From DASXMX01 sp036794395 (GTDB lineage: Bacteria; Planctomycetota; Phycisphaerae; Tepidisphaerales; Tepidisphaeraceae), in assembly GCA_036794395.1 (NCBI GenBank), contig DAIRGS010000007.1, positions 1 through 52,948 of the forward strand: a stretch of DNA of 52,948 nucleotides, written 5' to 3'. The translations under genes and the position numbers were made by a program. Shown here piece after piece: positions 16,959 to 25,289 of the stretch; position 1 is the stretch's first letter; the number at the start of each line of letters is the position of its first letter. Below the pieces are notes generated by a model that saw only the letters and a list, made by a program, of their open reading frames with translations, did not search any database and was not told the origin of the DNA.

Positions 16959-17633
16959 GTGAAGTTGTACGCAGTCGCCTTGGGTGTTGTAAGTGGGATG
17001 TTGTTTTCGTCGGGGGCATTTGCGGGAGTTGTTGACGTCATCACAAACGGAAGCTTTGAATCGCCGGTTGTGACGGGTGCTTTTCAACAATTTCCATCAG
17101 GGATCACCGGGTGGACCGGCACGAACGGAATTGAGGTCCAGGCCAATGGCGCTCTGGGCGCGGGTCAGGGTACTTCCTTCGGCAACCAGTACGCTGAGTT
17201 GGCTGTTGTCACCCCTTCAACCTATTCGCAGACTGTCACCACTACGCCGGGTGCTCAGTACGACCTGTCGTTTTATCTCTCGGCCCGACCCGGCACCGGA
17301 TCAAATTCGGTCAGCGTCGGCTTCACTGGCAGCTCCAGCGCGACATTTTCCGCCGCTGATACGGGCAGCGTGAATTTCCAGCATTTCACGCAGACGTTCA
17401 CCGCGACCTCAGCCCAATCGATCTTGTCATTCGAGCCTCTCGGCCTGGGAAATACCGGCGGTGGTGATCTGATTGACAACGTTTCGTTGACGACCACGAT
17501 CAGCTCCCCCGCAGCCGTCCCCATTCCGGCCGCCCTTTGGACGGGCATGAGCGGGCTGGTGGGGTTAACCACCGTCGGATTCTTCCGCCAGATTGTTCGG
17601 CGAAAGGTTCGGGGGATGGATTCCAAGGCCTAA
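16959..17633 (+). CDS. PEP-CTERM-like (VPxPA) surface protein with DUF642-like domain
   Basis: 224 residues starting at GTG with an excellent SD (AAGGAG, 5 bases away). It has a cleavable Sec signal (first ~22 residues, ending SSGAFAG). A beta-rich domain then begins VITNGSFESPVV and contains GWTGTNGIEVQA, AELAV and TYSQTVTTTPGAQYDLSFYLSARPG; this is the galactose-binding-like DUF642 pattern of extracellular proteins. The C-terminus carries a sorting tail: VPIPAALWTG (from about residue 187), a hydrophobic helix GLVGLTTVGFF and a basic end RQIVRRKVR. That tripartite form matches the PEP-CTERM/VPLPA class processed by exosortases. No exosortase or EPS locus is in the window. Probably surface-anchored or released; ligand unknown. 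Confidence 0.85.
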   Translation: MKLYAVALGVVSGMLFSSGAFAGVVDVITNGSFESPVVTGAFQQFPSGITGWTGTNGIEVQANGALGAGQGTSFGNQYAELAVVTPSTYSQTVTTTPGAQYDLSFYLSARPGTGSNSVSVGFTGSSSATFSAADTGSVNFQHFTQTFTATSAQSILSFEPLGLGNTGGGDLIDNVSLTTTISSPAAVPIPAALWTGMSGLVGLTTVGFFRQIVRRKVRGMDSKA

Positions 17634-17846
17634 CCAGGCTTGGTGGCTTCCCAATCCCTGCTGCCCATCTTTTGCACTCGCGCATTTCTACCGTGATGAT
17701 TTGATCGCGTGCAGCACGGTCGCTTTCGGCGGTGTTCTTGGTCGTACAATCCCTCTGGCATTGCGCAATCGCGGACTTTTCATTCCACAACGGTCCCGCT
17801 AACTTAGTGGTAGATTTCACATCGAATCATCAGAGGAGAGCGTGAC
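17634..17846. other. Intergenic region before the Gfo/Idh gene
   Basis: These 213 bases hold no convincing gene. A 10-bp palindrome ATTGCGCAAT lies at about 17761-17773 and may be an operator for the oxidoreductase gene, whose SD is at about 17833. Nothing else was recognised. Confidence 0.4.
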
Positions 17847-18884
17847 ATGCCCGTTAAGTATGGTTTCATCGGTTGCGGCGCCATTGCGCAGCGGCGTCAC
17901 TTGCCTGAATGTGCGGCCAATACTCATTCAGTTGTAGCGGCGCTGGCGGATCCGATGGCCGACCGAGTCGCTGCCCTTGCCAAGCAGTATGACGCCAAGC
18001 CATTCACGGACTACAAAGAGATGCTGGCCAAGGCGGATATTGACGCGGTGGTGGTTGCAGGGCCGAACGGACTGCACGCCGAGCAAAGCATCGCTGCGCT
18101 GAACGCGGGCAAGCATGTCTTATGCGAGAAGCCCATGGCGACTACGCGCCAAGACGCCAAGGCCATGATGCAGGCTTCGGAGAAGAACAAGAAATTCTTG
18201 ATGATCGGCCTCAATCAGCGGCTCATGCCGCCGCATGTTAAAGCCAAGGAAATCCTGCAAAGCGGGAAGCTCGGCAAGGTGCTTTCCTTCCGCACGGCGT
18301 TCAAACACCCTGGCCCCGAGGGCTGGTCGGTTGATGCCGGAAAGAGCTGGTTCTTTAAGAAGGGCCAGGCATTCATGGGCGTGTGCGGCGACCTTGGCGT
18401 ACACAAGGCCGACCTCATGCGGTGGCTGCTTGGACAGGAATTCACCGATGTCGGCGGATTCATCACCACCCTCGACAAGCGCGACCCGGAAGGCAAGTTA
18501 ATCGAGCTGGATGATAACGCCTATCTCACGCTCAAGACCGACGGTGGCGTTATCGGTTCGATGATCCTCTCCTGGACCAACTATGGCGCCGAAGAAAACT
18601 ACACCGTGCTTTATTGCCAGAAAGGCGTTCTAGGGCTGGGTGTGGATCCGGTGTATGGGGTGGTTGTGTCGTACGCCAATGGCGATCGCGAGCTTTATAA
18701 GCTGGGCGAGATGGCGACTAACGCAAAGCAGGTTGCCAGCGGAATCATCGACGCTTTCACCACGTCGATTGAAACGAACACGCAGCCGGCGATTGACGCC
18801 GTTGAGGGGTATAAGTCGTTGGACGTGATTCTGACCGCGATGGAAGCCGGGCTTCAGGGCCGGACGCTGAAGATTGGGGCCTGA
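17847..18884 (+). CDS. Gfo/Idh/MocA family oxidoreductase
   Basis: A 345-residue NAD(P)-dependent oxidoreductase of the glucose-fructose oxidoreductase/inositol dehydrogenase family. The N-terminal Rossmann fold has GFIGCGAIAQ (6-15), the conserved EKP is at 94-96, and the C-terminal alpha/beta domain contains GVCGDLGVHKADLMRWLLG, where the His acts in catalysis in the family. There is no signal peptide, so it is cytoplasmic. Start set by SD GAGGAG 8 bases before ATG. It lies 69 bases upstream of the exported NIPSNAP protein; these two families recur together in planctomycete carbohydrate-use regions, but the substrate is not readable. Confidence 0.92.
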   Translation: MPVKYGFIGCGAIAQRRHLPECAANTHSVVAALADPMADRVAALAKQYDAKPFTDYKEMLAKADIDAVVVAGPNGLHAEQSIAALNAGKHVLCEKPMATTRQDAKAMMQASEKNKKFLMIGLNQRLMPPHVKAKEILQSGKLGKVLSFRTAFKHPGPEGWSVDAGKSWFFKKGQAFMGVCGDLGVHKADLMRWLLGQEFTDVGGFITTLDKRDPEGKLIELDDNAYLTLKTDGGVIGSMILSWTNYGAEENYTVLYCQKGVLGLGVDPVYGVVVSYANGDRELYKLGEMATNAKQVASGIIDAFTTSIETNTQPAIDAVEGYKSLDVILTAMEAGLQGRTLKIGA

Positions 18885-18953
18885 AGACCGGGAAATTTCA
18901 AGTTCGGCGACGATGCCAGAGGCACGTACGCCATTTAAATGGGAGCCTGACTA

Positions 18954-19760
18954 ATGCAACGACGCCAGTTTCTCGCGGCTTCGGCCGCTGCCGCCACGGG
19001 ATTGATCGCCGCGAACCGCACAAGTATTGCCGCTGATGGTCCTTCGGGACGGCCCTACTTCGAACTCCGCCGTTATCATTTTGCCAATGCAGACAAGCAA
19101 AAGGCCTACGAGCAGTTCCTGGCCGAGACGGCTATTCCCGCCTACAACCGCGCCGGCGTCACGCCGGTGGGCGTATTCAAAATCATGGCGGAGGATAATC
19201 CCGCTCTGAAGCTGAAGGAGGACAGTACCGATCTGTACGTTTTCCTCCCGCACAAAACATTCGAGTCGGTTGTCACATTTGAAAACCGTCTTGGCGAAGA
19301 TGAGCAGTTTCAAAGGGCGGGCAAATCCATTCTCGCCGCGCCCAAAAGCGACCCGGCATTTAAGCGTTACGAGAGCACGCTGCTGCTGGCAATGGAAGGC
19401 TCGCCGATGGTGATGGTGCCGGCGAAAAATCCGTCGCGCGTGTTTGAGCTCCGGACTTATGAGAGCCGAACGAATGCGAAGGCGACCAACAAGCTGGCGA
19501 TGTTCAACGCCGGCGAGTTCCAGTATTTCAAAGACTCGAACATGCCGGGCGTCTTTTACGGCAACGCGATTGTCGGCGAACGGCTTCCGCAGCTCACCTA
19601 CATGGTCGTTCACGAAAGTCGCGACGTGGCCAAGAAGAATTGGGATACGTTTGGCAATGTCCCGGCGTGGAAGAAGCTGGCAGCCAACCCCAACTACCAG
19701 GACAATGTCTCGAAAATTTCCGATGAATACGTGAGGCCATCTGCGGCCTCGCAGATATAG
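18954..19760 (+). CDS. Exported NIPSNAP family protein
   Basis: 268 residues with a Tat-like leader: MQRRQFLAASAAAATGLIAA (twin Arg followed by Q-F-L, then an Ala-rich hydrophobic stretch). Two ferredoxin-like NIPSNAP domains follow. The first begins YFELRRYHFAN (about 36) and the second VFELRTYESRTN (about 163), with the usual W and G-x-Y positions in between. Function of bacterial NIPSNAP proteins is not established. The leader predicts a folded, periplasm-exported protein. SD GGAG lies 8 bases before the ATG. It follows the Gfo/Idh gene closely and may be co-transcribed. A possible terminator (CGGGAA stem then GGGGTTTTT at 19806-19814) follows. Confidence 0.88.
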   Translation: MQRRQFLAASAAAATGLIAANRTSIAADGPSGRPYFELRRYHFANADKQKAYEQFLAETAIPAYNRAGVTPVGVFKIMAEDNPALKLKEDSTDLYVFLPHKTFESVVTFENRLGEDEQFQRAGKSILAAPKSDPAFKRYESTLLLAMEGSPMVMVPAKNPSRVFELRTYESRTNAKATNKLAMFNAGEFQYFKDSNMPGVFYGNAIVGERLPQLTYMVVHESRDVAKKNWDTFGNVPAWKKLAANPNYQDNVSKISDEYVRPSAASQI

Positions 19761-19826
19761 CCTGGCCTGATTCCCGTGGCGAAGCGTTTGCGGGCGTCTC
19801 GGGAAGGGGTTTTTGACACACAAGGC

Positions 19827-19855
19827 CACGGGCTTCCAGATCCTGGAAGCCCGTG
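19827..19855. repeat. Perfect 13-bp hairpin CACGGGCTTCCAG
   Basis: Arms 19827-19839 and 19843-19855 are exact complements with an ATC loop. The arm resembles CACGGCCTTCCAGG at 29251 and CATGGGCTTCC in the minus strand near 29476, so this may be a dispersed repeat. It separates the NIPSNAP gene from coaX and may help terminate, though no T-tract follows. Confidence 0.65.
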
Positions 19856-19909
19856 TCAGTTGTAAGCATCACCACTTAGCCCCACCCCCACAATACTTGA
19901 ATCGCGCCC

Positions 19910-19915
19910 TATACT
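19910..19915 (+). promoter_or_regulatory. TATACT -10 box, candidate leaderless promoter of coaX
   Basis: TATACT lies 6 bases before the coaX ATG at 19922, and no SD is present. Same layout as at 602, 11046 and 23786. Confidence 0.45.
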
Positions 19916-19921
19916 CCCGCC

Positions 19922-20695
19922 ATGGACATCAATCTGCTGGCGTTAAATCTTGGAAATTCCCGGCTCGCGTTGGGATCGTTTGTAGCCGGGGAATTGGGGC
20001 CGGTGACGCGCGTTTTGCATGGTCAGCGGGGCGACTGGGCAAAGTTGATTAAAGGGGAATGGGAACGAATCGACAGGGGCGACGGCGCCGCGATCGTGGC
20101 GGCTAGCGTCAATCCCGCGCTGGAAGAACCGCTTGAGCAGGCTGTGGAAGAGGCAACCGGGCGCAGGGTGTTATGGGTGGGCAGGGATATCGAATTGCCG
20201 ATTAGGGTTTTGACTGAGGAGCCGGATCGGACGGGAATTGATCGGATCCTGAACATCGCAGCCGCCCATGAGCAGATGGGCAAGGCGTGCGTGGTGGTTG
20301 ATGCGGGCACCGCGATCACCATTGATGTCTGCAACGATGCCGGTGAGTTCCTTGGAGGCGCGATCGCCCCTGGAGTGGGTATGATGCTGGACGCGCTCAA
20401 GGATCGTACCGCCCGGCTTCCGCGCGTCGAGTTCGAGCCGCCCACGGATGCGATCGGCCGATCGACCAAAGAGGCCATCCTCCAGGGCGTTTTTCACGGC
20501 GTTCGCGGAATGGTAAAGGAGTTGACCGAGCAATACGCGACCGAATTGGGTCAGTGGCCCGAAATCATCGCCACCGGGGGCGATGCGCAAAAGCTATTTC
20601 AGGGATGGGAGTTGATCCACGCAGTGTCGCCGGATCTGGGCATGTATGGCATCGCGCTGGCGTATGTCGAGCATCACATTCGAGGCGATGCTTAA
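19922..20695 (+). CDS. coaX: Type III pantothenate kinase CoaX
   Basis: CoaX phosphorylates pantothenate, the first step of coenzyme A synthesis. It is an ASKHA-fold enzyme. The 257-residue protein has the N-terminal phosphate loop region LALNLGNSRLALG (with GNS for the more usual GNT), PDRTGIDR (about 101-108), the central DAGTAITIDV (about 127), GGAIAPGVGMML and the C-terminal ATGGDA. All the main type III signatures are present, so it is likely active. It stands between unrelated genes and is convergent with the kinase gene, with a palindromic repeat between them. No biotin ligase gene (a frequent coaX partner) is nearby. Confidence 0.93.
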   Translation: MDINLLALNLGNSRLALGSFVAGELGPVTRVLHGQRGDWAKLIKGEWERIDRGDGAAIVAASVNPALEEPLEQAVEEATGRRVLWVGRDIELPIRVLTEEPDRTGIDRILNIAAAHEQMGKACVVVDAGTAITIDVCNDAGEFLGGAIAPGVGMMLDALKDRTARLPRVEFEPPTDAIGRSTKEAILQGVFHGVRGMVKELTEQYATELGQWPEIIATGGDAQKLFQGWELIHAVSPDLGMYGIALAYVEHHIRGDA

Positions 20696-20716
20696 TCGGC
20701 GGCATACGCGCTGCGC

Positions 20717-20786
20717 GGGAGTACGAGGCTCCTGCCGAGCCGCGATTTCCGATTGAGCATAGCCTCGGCAGGAGCCTCGCACTCCC
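20717..20786. repeat. Inverted repeat GGGAGTRCGAGGCTCCTGCC, copy 1
   Basis: Left arm 20717-20739 and right arm 20764-20786 pair at 22 of 23 positions around a 24-base spacer. The same arm sequence recurs at 28306-28374. The copy lies between the convergent coaX and kinase genes. It could act as a bidirectional terminator or RNA-stabilising hairpin as well as being a dispersed repeat. Confidence 0.85.
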
Positions 20787-20809
20787 ATGTTTCGCATCAT
20801 CGCCCTGGC

Positions 20810-23608
20810 TCAGTCGGCGGCTGCGTCACGCATAAACAATACCGCAATCAGCCACAGCCCGACGGCGGCAGCGGGCACGAGCCATTCATATTCAGCCCCG
20901 ATCGGCAACGGGACATGTCGTCCAAGCAGCGCAGTTGCCGACGCCAGCATCACCATGAAGCCCATCAATCGACCCGCAAAGAAAACCGAGAACAGAAGCA
21001 ACAGGCCCGCAATTGCGCCATCCCAACATCCAATGGCATCGCACAGCCAATTGGGCAGGTGATTGATTCGCAGACGTTCAGATCCTCCATTTGTGAAGTG
21101 AAAAACGCGGGTGACCGTAACCGCCTGCTTAACGGTGTCACGCGCGGTGACCGTCGCGTCCTCACGGGCCTGAATAAGGGCGGCCGCTTTATTTCGGGCA
21201 TCCTGAGCCCCGTTGTTGCTCCACCACAGACCGAATCCGGTCATGATGAGCATCGCCGCCACCAGGCGCACGCTTCGGCCGACCAGAATGTCGAAAGGCG
21301 AGCCGTAACGGCGTTCGAAATAGTTGCCGTGACGACGCCGGCGAGCTTTGTAATGCGTGCCTTCGTACATCCAGTCGTTGGGAATCGATTCGGCATTGTG
21401 TCCGCTTCGTGCTCTGCCGTCGGCATCGCCTTTTGTTACGTCGGTCGAACGCTTGAGCGCGACTGCCCTGATGGCGGCGGCGTTGTCCATTAAGCGATTG
21501 GCGGTTTGACGGGCCTGGATATTGGCTTCGTAAGGGCTGACGCCTTTGGCCTGTAACGATGCCGATTCAACGCGCAGCAGGAGCTTTCGATGTCGCTCCT
21601 CACGCTTAGCTTCGGCATGACGATCGATCCATGCAATGATCGGCTCGCGCCACGCCGCGTAACGCGGGCGCGTTCGCCCAAGCTCTCCGCGATTCCACGC
21701 CTCGCGGGCCTGGAGCTTGGATTCAAACCCGAATAGCGCCTCGTAAAATTCTTCCCAATCGCGGCCGCAATATCGGCAAACGAAATGGCGAAGGGTGTTT
21801 TCATCCGTTCCCTGTGACCGAAGCGTCTTGAGCATGCGTTCGGTTTGCTCGAGCGCCGTTTGACGCTCTAAGGCCAATTGCTTGTCGACAATGCCGTAGA
21901 ACGCGAGCGCCGAAAGCACCGCCGCCACGGAGAACCCAAGCCAGATCCAGACCAGCCCAAATACGATCAGTAAACCAACGCCTAACACTGCGAACAACAC
22001 GTAGGAAGCCCAGTCGGCAAAGTTGCTGCCGAACATCAGGCCGCGGAGCTTGCTCATCAGATAGGTGCGTCGGGCCAGGCCGAAGATGATCTGATAAGAC
22101 ACCACCGTGGTCAGCACGTACCCGAACAAACCCGCGGCGATCAGGGGATGTCCCAGCGCCGCCAGCGCGACCACTGCCATCGCGGAGCCGGCGAAATAGC
22201 CGCGGATCAAATACATTCGAGTTGTCTTCCACGGGCTGGAATTGAAAAGTTCGGCGCTGACTTCCAAAACTTTCAGCGGCTCTTGCGGGGGCGTGAAGGG
22301 TTTTTCGGATTCGATCCCCAGGCACTGCTCGAGGGCCGCAACCACCTCACCCATGTTGGCGTAGCGGTCTTCTGGCCGCTTGGCGAGCATCTTCACGACG
22401 ATGGCAGAAAGCACCGGAGCGACATTTTTCACGAGCCGATCGGGTGGCACGACCGTCTCGGATGCATGAGCCGCGAGCATCGCCTCGACACCTCGCGCGG
22501 CAAACGGCGCGCGGCCAGTCAGCAGGTGATAGAGCGTACAGCCCAGGGAATAGACATCGGCGCGGGCATCCACTGCTCCAGCATCCCTGGCTTGTTCGGG
22601 CGGCATGTAGGCGGGGGTGCCCATAATCGCGCTGGGGAGGGTCTTGCCCTGTTCAGCCGCGACGGCCTGGGCAGGTGAAAGAGTAGCCGCGGCGGCGGCA
22701 ACCGGGTCTGAAACGCCCGAACGCTTTACCAAGCCAAGATCGGCGACTTTCACAACCCCCTGACCATTGAGCAGGAGATTGTCCGGCTTCACATCGCGAT
22801 GAATCAGCCCGTGATCGTGGGCAAACTTCAACCCGCGTGCAGCTTGAAGCGCATACCCCACGGCGGTTTCCGGATCCAGCTTGCCGGCCAAACTCACAAG
22901 GCTGCCAAGAGATTGCCCGTCGACCAACTCCATGCTGAAGAAATTGGTGTCGACATTGTCCTTGGAACGATCAACGCCAATATCGTGAATCTGCACGACG
23001 TTATGATGCGAGAGCTGAGCCGCGGCAAACGCCTCGCGGGTAAAGCGGGAGACAAATTGGGCGTCGGAGGCCAGTCTTGGCGACAGGACCTTTAGCGCGA
23101 CGGGGCGAGCAAGCGATGTCTGGTTGGCGAGATAAACTTTCCCCATACCGCCTTCGCCGAGCGTCTTGATGATCTCATAGCCGCCAAGTTTGGCGTGACC
23201 GGCCGATGCTTCGGTGGCTTCCCATTTGGGCGCGGTCGACTGGCGCGAAAGCTGCTCGACAGTGCGATCGGAAAGACCCACGGATACGGCCCGACCGGTC
23301 GACGGTGAGGTGATCTCGTCCCGAATAACAGGGCGTTTGACCGTATTGGCAGCCGTTGGCGGACGCGGGGTCGCGGCGATTGTGGCGGCCGACCCATGTG
23401 CGGCTTGTGCGGTCACGTTTCGCGGTGACGATGCGACGGTTGCCGCTCCAACTTCCAGGGCCAAAACTTGCGGCGCGACTGCGGAATCTTCGGAAATAGT
23501 CAGATTAAATTGGGCCCTGCACTGGGGACATGCCGGTTTAAATCGTCCCGGATGTACCCCTTTCAACTCCATCACGTGCCGACAATACGGGCAACTGATC
23601 GAGGACAT
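20810..23608 (-). CDS. Hanks-type Ser/Thr protein kinase with zinc ribbon and membrane C-terminus
   Basis: A 932-residue kinase. It starts with a small zinc ribbon (C6-x2-C9 and C27-x2-C30), then a linker. The kinase domain lies at about 150-425 with GEGGMGKVY, VALKVL, HRDVKPDNLLL, then DLG where DFG is usual, and GTPAYMPPEQ. The second part has hydrophobic segments around 480-570 and again near 800-930, with a charged, Arg-rich helical stretch between. It is therefore a membrane-bound kinase with a cytosolic N-terminal catalytic half. DLG at the Mg-binding loop keeps the essential Asp, so activity is expected. Strong SD AGGAGG 5 bases before ATG. Substrate unknown; large families of such kinases are typical of planctomycetes. 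Confidence 0.93.
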   Translation of the reverse strand: MSSISCPYCRHVMELKGVHPGRFKPACPQCRAQFNLTISEDSAVAPQVLALEVGAATVASSPRNVTAQAAHGSAATIAATPRPPTAANTVKRPVIRDEITSPSTGRAVSVGLSDRTVEQLSRQSTAPKWEATEASAGHAKLGGYEIIKTLGEGGMGKVYLANQTSLARPVALKVLSPRLASDAQFVSRFTREAFAAAQLSHHNVVQIHDIGVDRSKDNVDTNFFSMELVDGQSLGSLVSLAGKLDPETAVGYALQAARGLKFAHDHGLIHRDVKPDNLLLNGQGVVKVADLGLVKRSGVSDPVAAAAATLSPAQAVAAEQGKTLPSAIMGTPAYMPPEQARDAGAVDARADVYSLGCTLYHLLTGRAPFAARGVEAMLAAHASETVVPPDRLVKNVAPVLSAIVVKMLAKRPEDRYANMGEVVAALEQCLGIESEKPFTPPQEPLKVLEVSAELFNSSPWKTTRMYLIRGYFAGSAMAVVALAALGHPLIAAGLFGYVLTTVVSYQIIFGLARRTYLMSKLRGLMFGSNFADWASYVLFAVLGVGLLIVFGLVWIWLGFSVAAVLSALAFYGIVDKQLALERQTALEQTERMLKTLRSQGTDENTLRHFVCRYCGRDWEEFYEALFGFESKLQAREAWNRGELGRTRPRYAAWREPIIAWIDRHAEAKREERHRKLLLRVESASLQAKGVSPYEANIQARQTANRLMDNAAAIRAVALKRSTDVTKGDADGRARSGHNAESIPNDWMYEGTHYKARRRRHGNYFERRYGSPFDILVGRSVRLVAAMLIMTGFGLWWSNNGAQDARNKAAALIQAREDATVTARDTVKQAVTVTRVFHFTNGGSERLRINHLPNWLCDAIGCWDGAIAGLLLLFSVFFAGRLMGFMVMLASATALLGRHVPLPIGAEYEWLVPAAAVGLWLIAVLFMRDAAAD

Positions 23609-23785
23609 GCGAACCTCCTATACTCGAACGGGCCCGGGCGAAGTGTGAACGGGATTTGAATTGCCCGTTGCCGCAAAGAAGCATAACAAATGGGCCGGTC
23701 ACTCTAAAGCGCCTTGGGCGGAAGGGTGAAGATTTTCGTCCCGATCCGCCTCAGGCCGCTTGAGCACCCCGATGGGGCGGCGCGG
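23609..23785. other. Divergent intergenic region between kinase and metalloprotease
   Basis: About 180 bases between divergently read genes. It holds the kinase SD (minus strand, about 23614-23619). No hairpin or operator was recognised. Confidence 0.4.
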
Positions 23786-23791
23786 TATACT
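23786..23791 (+). promoter_or_regulatory. TATACT -10 box, candidate leaderless promoter of the metalloprotease gene
   Basis: TATACT lies 7 bases before the ATG at 23799, without an SD. Part of a recurring pattern in this window. Confidence 0.45.
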
Positions 23792-23798
23792 TGTTGCC

Positions 23799-25268
23799 AT
23801 GTACTTTCGACGATCGTTCCTCGGAGCGGCTTGTGCGGGAATACTGCTGGCCGGCACGGCATCGGCTTGGGGCGCGGTTATCCAGGACATCTTCGGTCGA
23901 GATCTCAGCACGTATGGGCTGGTCGTCCCTGACTGGGAAGGCTACATGGGCAACCCAGCCATCGAGTTCCTGATTGCCGCGCCGCCTGGCGCGACGCCGC
24001 CGGTGAAGGTGACGCTAGCCGCCAACGATCCACGCCTGTATTTCGATCTACCCAGCACTGCCGGAGCGCAAGGACCCAGGAAAGAGTTGACGCTTTCGGG
24101 AACTGCCCCGGCATCAGTTCACATCAGCGTGTTCCCAGCGCGGAAAAAACAAAATGCCGAAAAGCAACTGGCGATCGCGATGATCGACGCACGGGGTCGG
24201 AAGTGGCAATCCAATCTCCCGGTCCACGAGATCGCAGTGGAGTCGCGAGATGCTTCGCTGACACACCACATCATCGCGGATTTCTCGCAGGACACGACCG
24301 GCTTTTACAAGGATTCGACGCACCGGGCAGCGTTCGAACAGGCGGTGGCGGATTGGAGCTACTATCTCGCGGACCTGCACGTCGATCCAACGCCTGCCGG
24401 CAGCGAAAAGACCTGGATCTTCGATACCGCCACTTTCACAAAAGGCCACCGAATTACCAACGAAAAAGAATACACTGGCACGCTGCTGTATAGCTACGGC
24501 ATCTCGACGCCGGAAACGCGATCGGGCGGAGAGCCCTCGCAGGCGGGCGCGCTGGCCACGCAAAACGGAACGACATTGCCCCTCCATCGTTCGGGTGGCG
24601 TGGAAGTGGAGATTCGCGGGAATTACAAGTCCCGTGGGTGGGTGGCCGTCCTTCGCGATGACGAGTGGTGGCGGGCCACGATGCTCGGAGGCGTCCCCGC
24701 GGATTTGTACTCGGTGATGCATCATGAAATGGGTCATGCGCTGTTCTTTAACCCGGCCAACAAGAACTTCACGCGCAACGGAGTGTTGCACAACGACGCC
24801 GTGCGGGCGTACCTCGGTACCGACGCGCGAACCGACACCCACGATCACTTTGACGGCATTGTCGATCCGGTGAGCCTGCACGGCGCGTATGGCAATGAGT
24901 ACCACGGCAAGACGCCCAACGGGCGATGGCTCATCACCAGATTCGATTTACTGTGCGCTCAGGCGATCGGCTACAAACTCCGCAAAACCGCGCCGTTCGT
25001 TGACTTGGCGGTTGTCACCGACTCGCTGCCCGCAGCCGCGCAAGGCAAGCCGTACAAAACCCGGCTGGAAGCCGAAGGGGGCGTGCCGTTTTATGATTGG
25101 ACGATTGCCGCGAGTACTTTACCCGTTGGCTTGACGCTCAATCGCTTCACCGGCGAAATTGTCGGCACGCCGAGAAAAGCGGGCACCAGTGAAATCACGA
25201 TTCAGGTTCGGGATTATCAAAAAGACGGAAAACCCGCGCAGAAGCAGCTCAAGCTGGATACGAAGTAG
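23799..25268 (+). CDS. Secreted zincin-type metalloprotease with C-terminal Ig-like domain
   Basis: 489 residues from the ATG that opens directly into a signal peptide (MYFRRSFLGAACAGILLAGTASAWGA). The longer frame from 23760 adds 13 residues that look untranslated. A zinc-binding HHEMGHALFF motif (HExxH) occurs at about residue 308, nucleotides 24720-24750, preceded by a beta-rich region and followed by HNDAVRAYLG and DTHDHFDGIVDP. The last ~90 residues match a putative Ig (He_PIG-like) module: LPAAAQGKPYKTRLEAEGG ... LPVGLTLNRFTGEIVGTP. The protein is probably periplasmic or extracellular. I cannot assign a peptidase family beyond the zincin motif. It is convergent with the threonine aldolase gene, 21 bases away. 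Confidence 0.8.
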   Translation: MYFRRSFLGAACAGILLAGTASAWGAVIQDIFGRDLSTYGLVVPDWEGYMGNPAIEFLIAAPPGATPPVKVTLAANDPRLYFDLPSTAGAQGPRKELTLSGTAPASVHISVFPARKKQNAEKQLAIAMIDARGRKWQSNLPVHEIAVESRDASLTHHIIADFSQDTTGFYKDSTHRAAFEQAVADWSYYLADLHVDPTPAGSEKTWIFDTATFTKGHRITNEKEYTGTLLYSYGISTPETRSGGEPSQAGALATQNGTTLPLHRSGGVEVEIRGNYKSRGWVAVLRDDEWWRATMLGGVPADLYSVMHHEMGHALFFNPANKNFTRNGVLHNDAVRAYLGTDARTDTHDHFDGIVDPVSLHGAYGNEYHGKTPNGRWLITRFDLLCAQAIGYKLRKTAPFVDLAVVTDSLPAAAQGKPYKTRLEAEGGVPFYDWTIAASTLPVGLTLNRFTGEIVGTPRKAGTSEITIQVRDYQKDGKPAQKQLKLDTK

Positions 25269-25289
25269 CCTTGCGGCCGAAAAAGAACG

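Noticed and set aside
20810..23608. Kinase as inactive because DFG reads DLG
   Set aside because: The metal-binding Asp is kept, and HRD and the glycine loop are intact. DLG is a known variant in many bacterial kinases.
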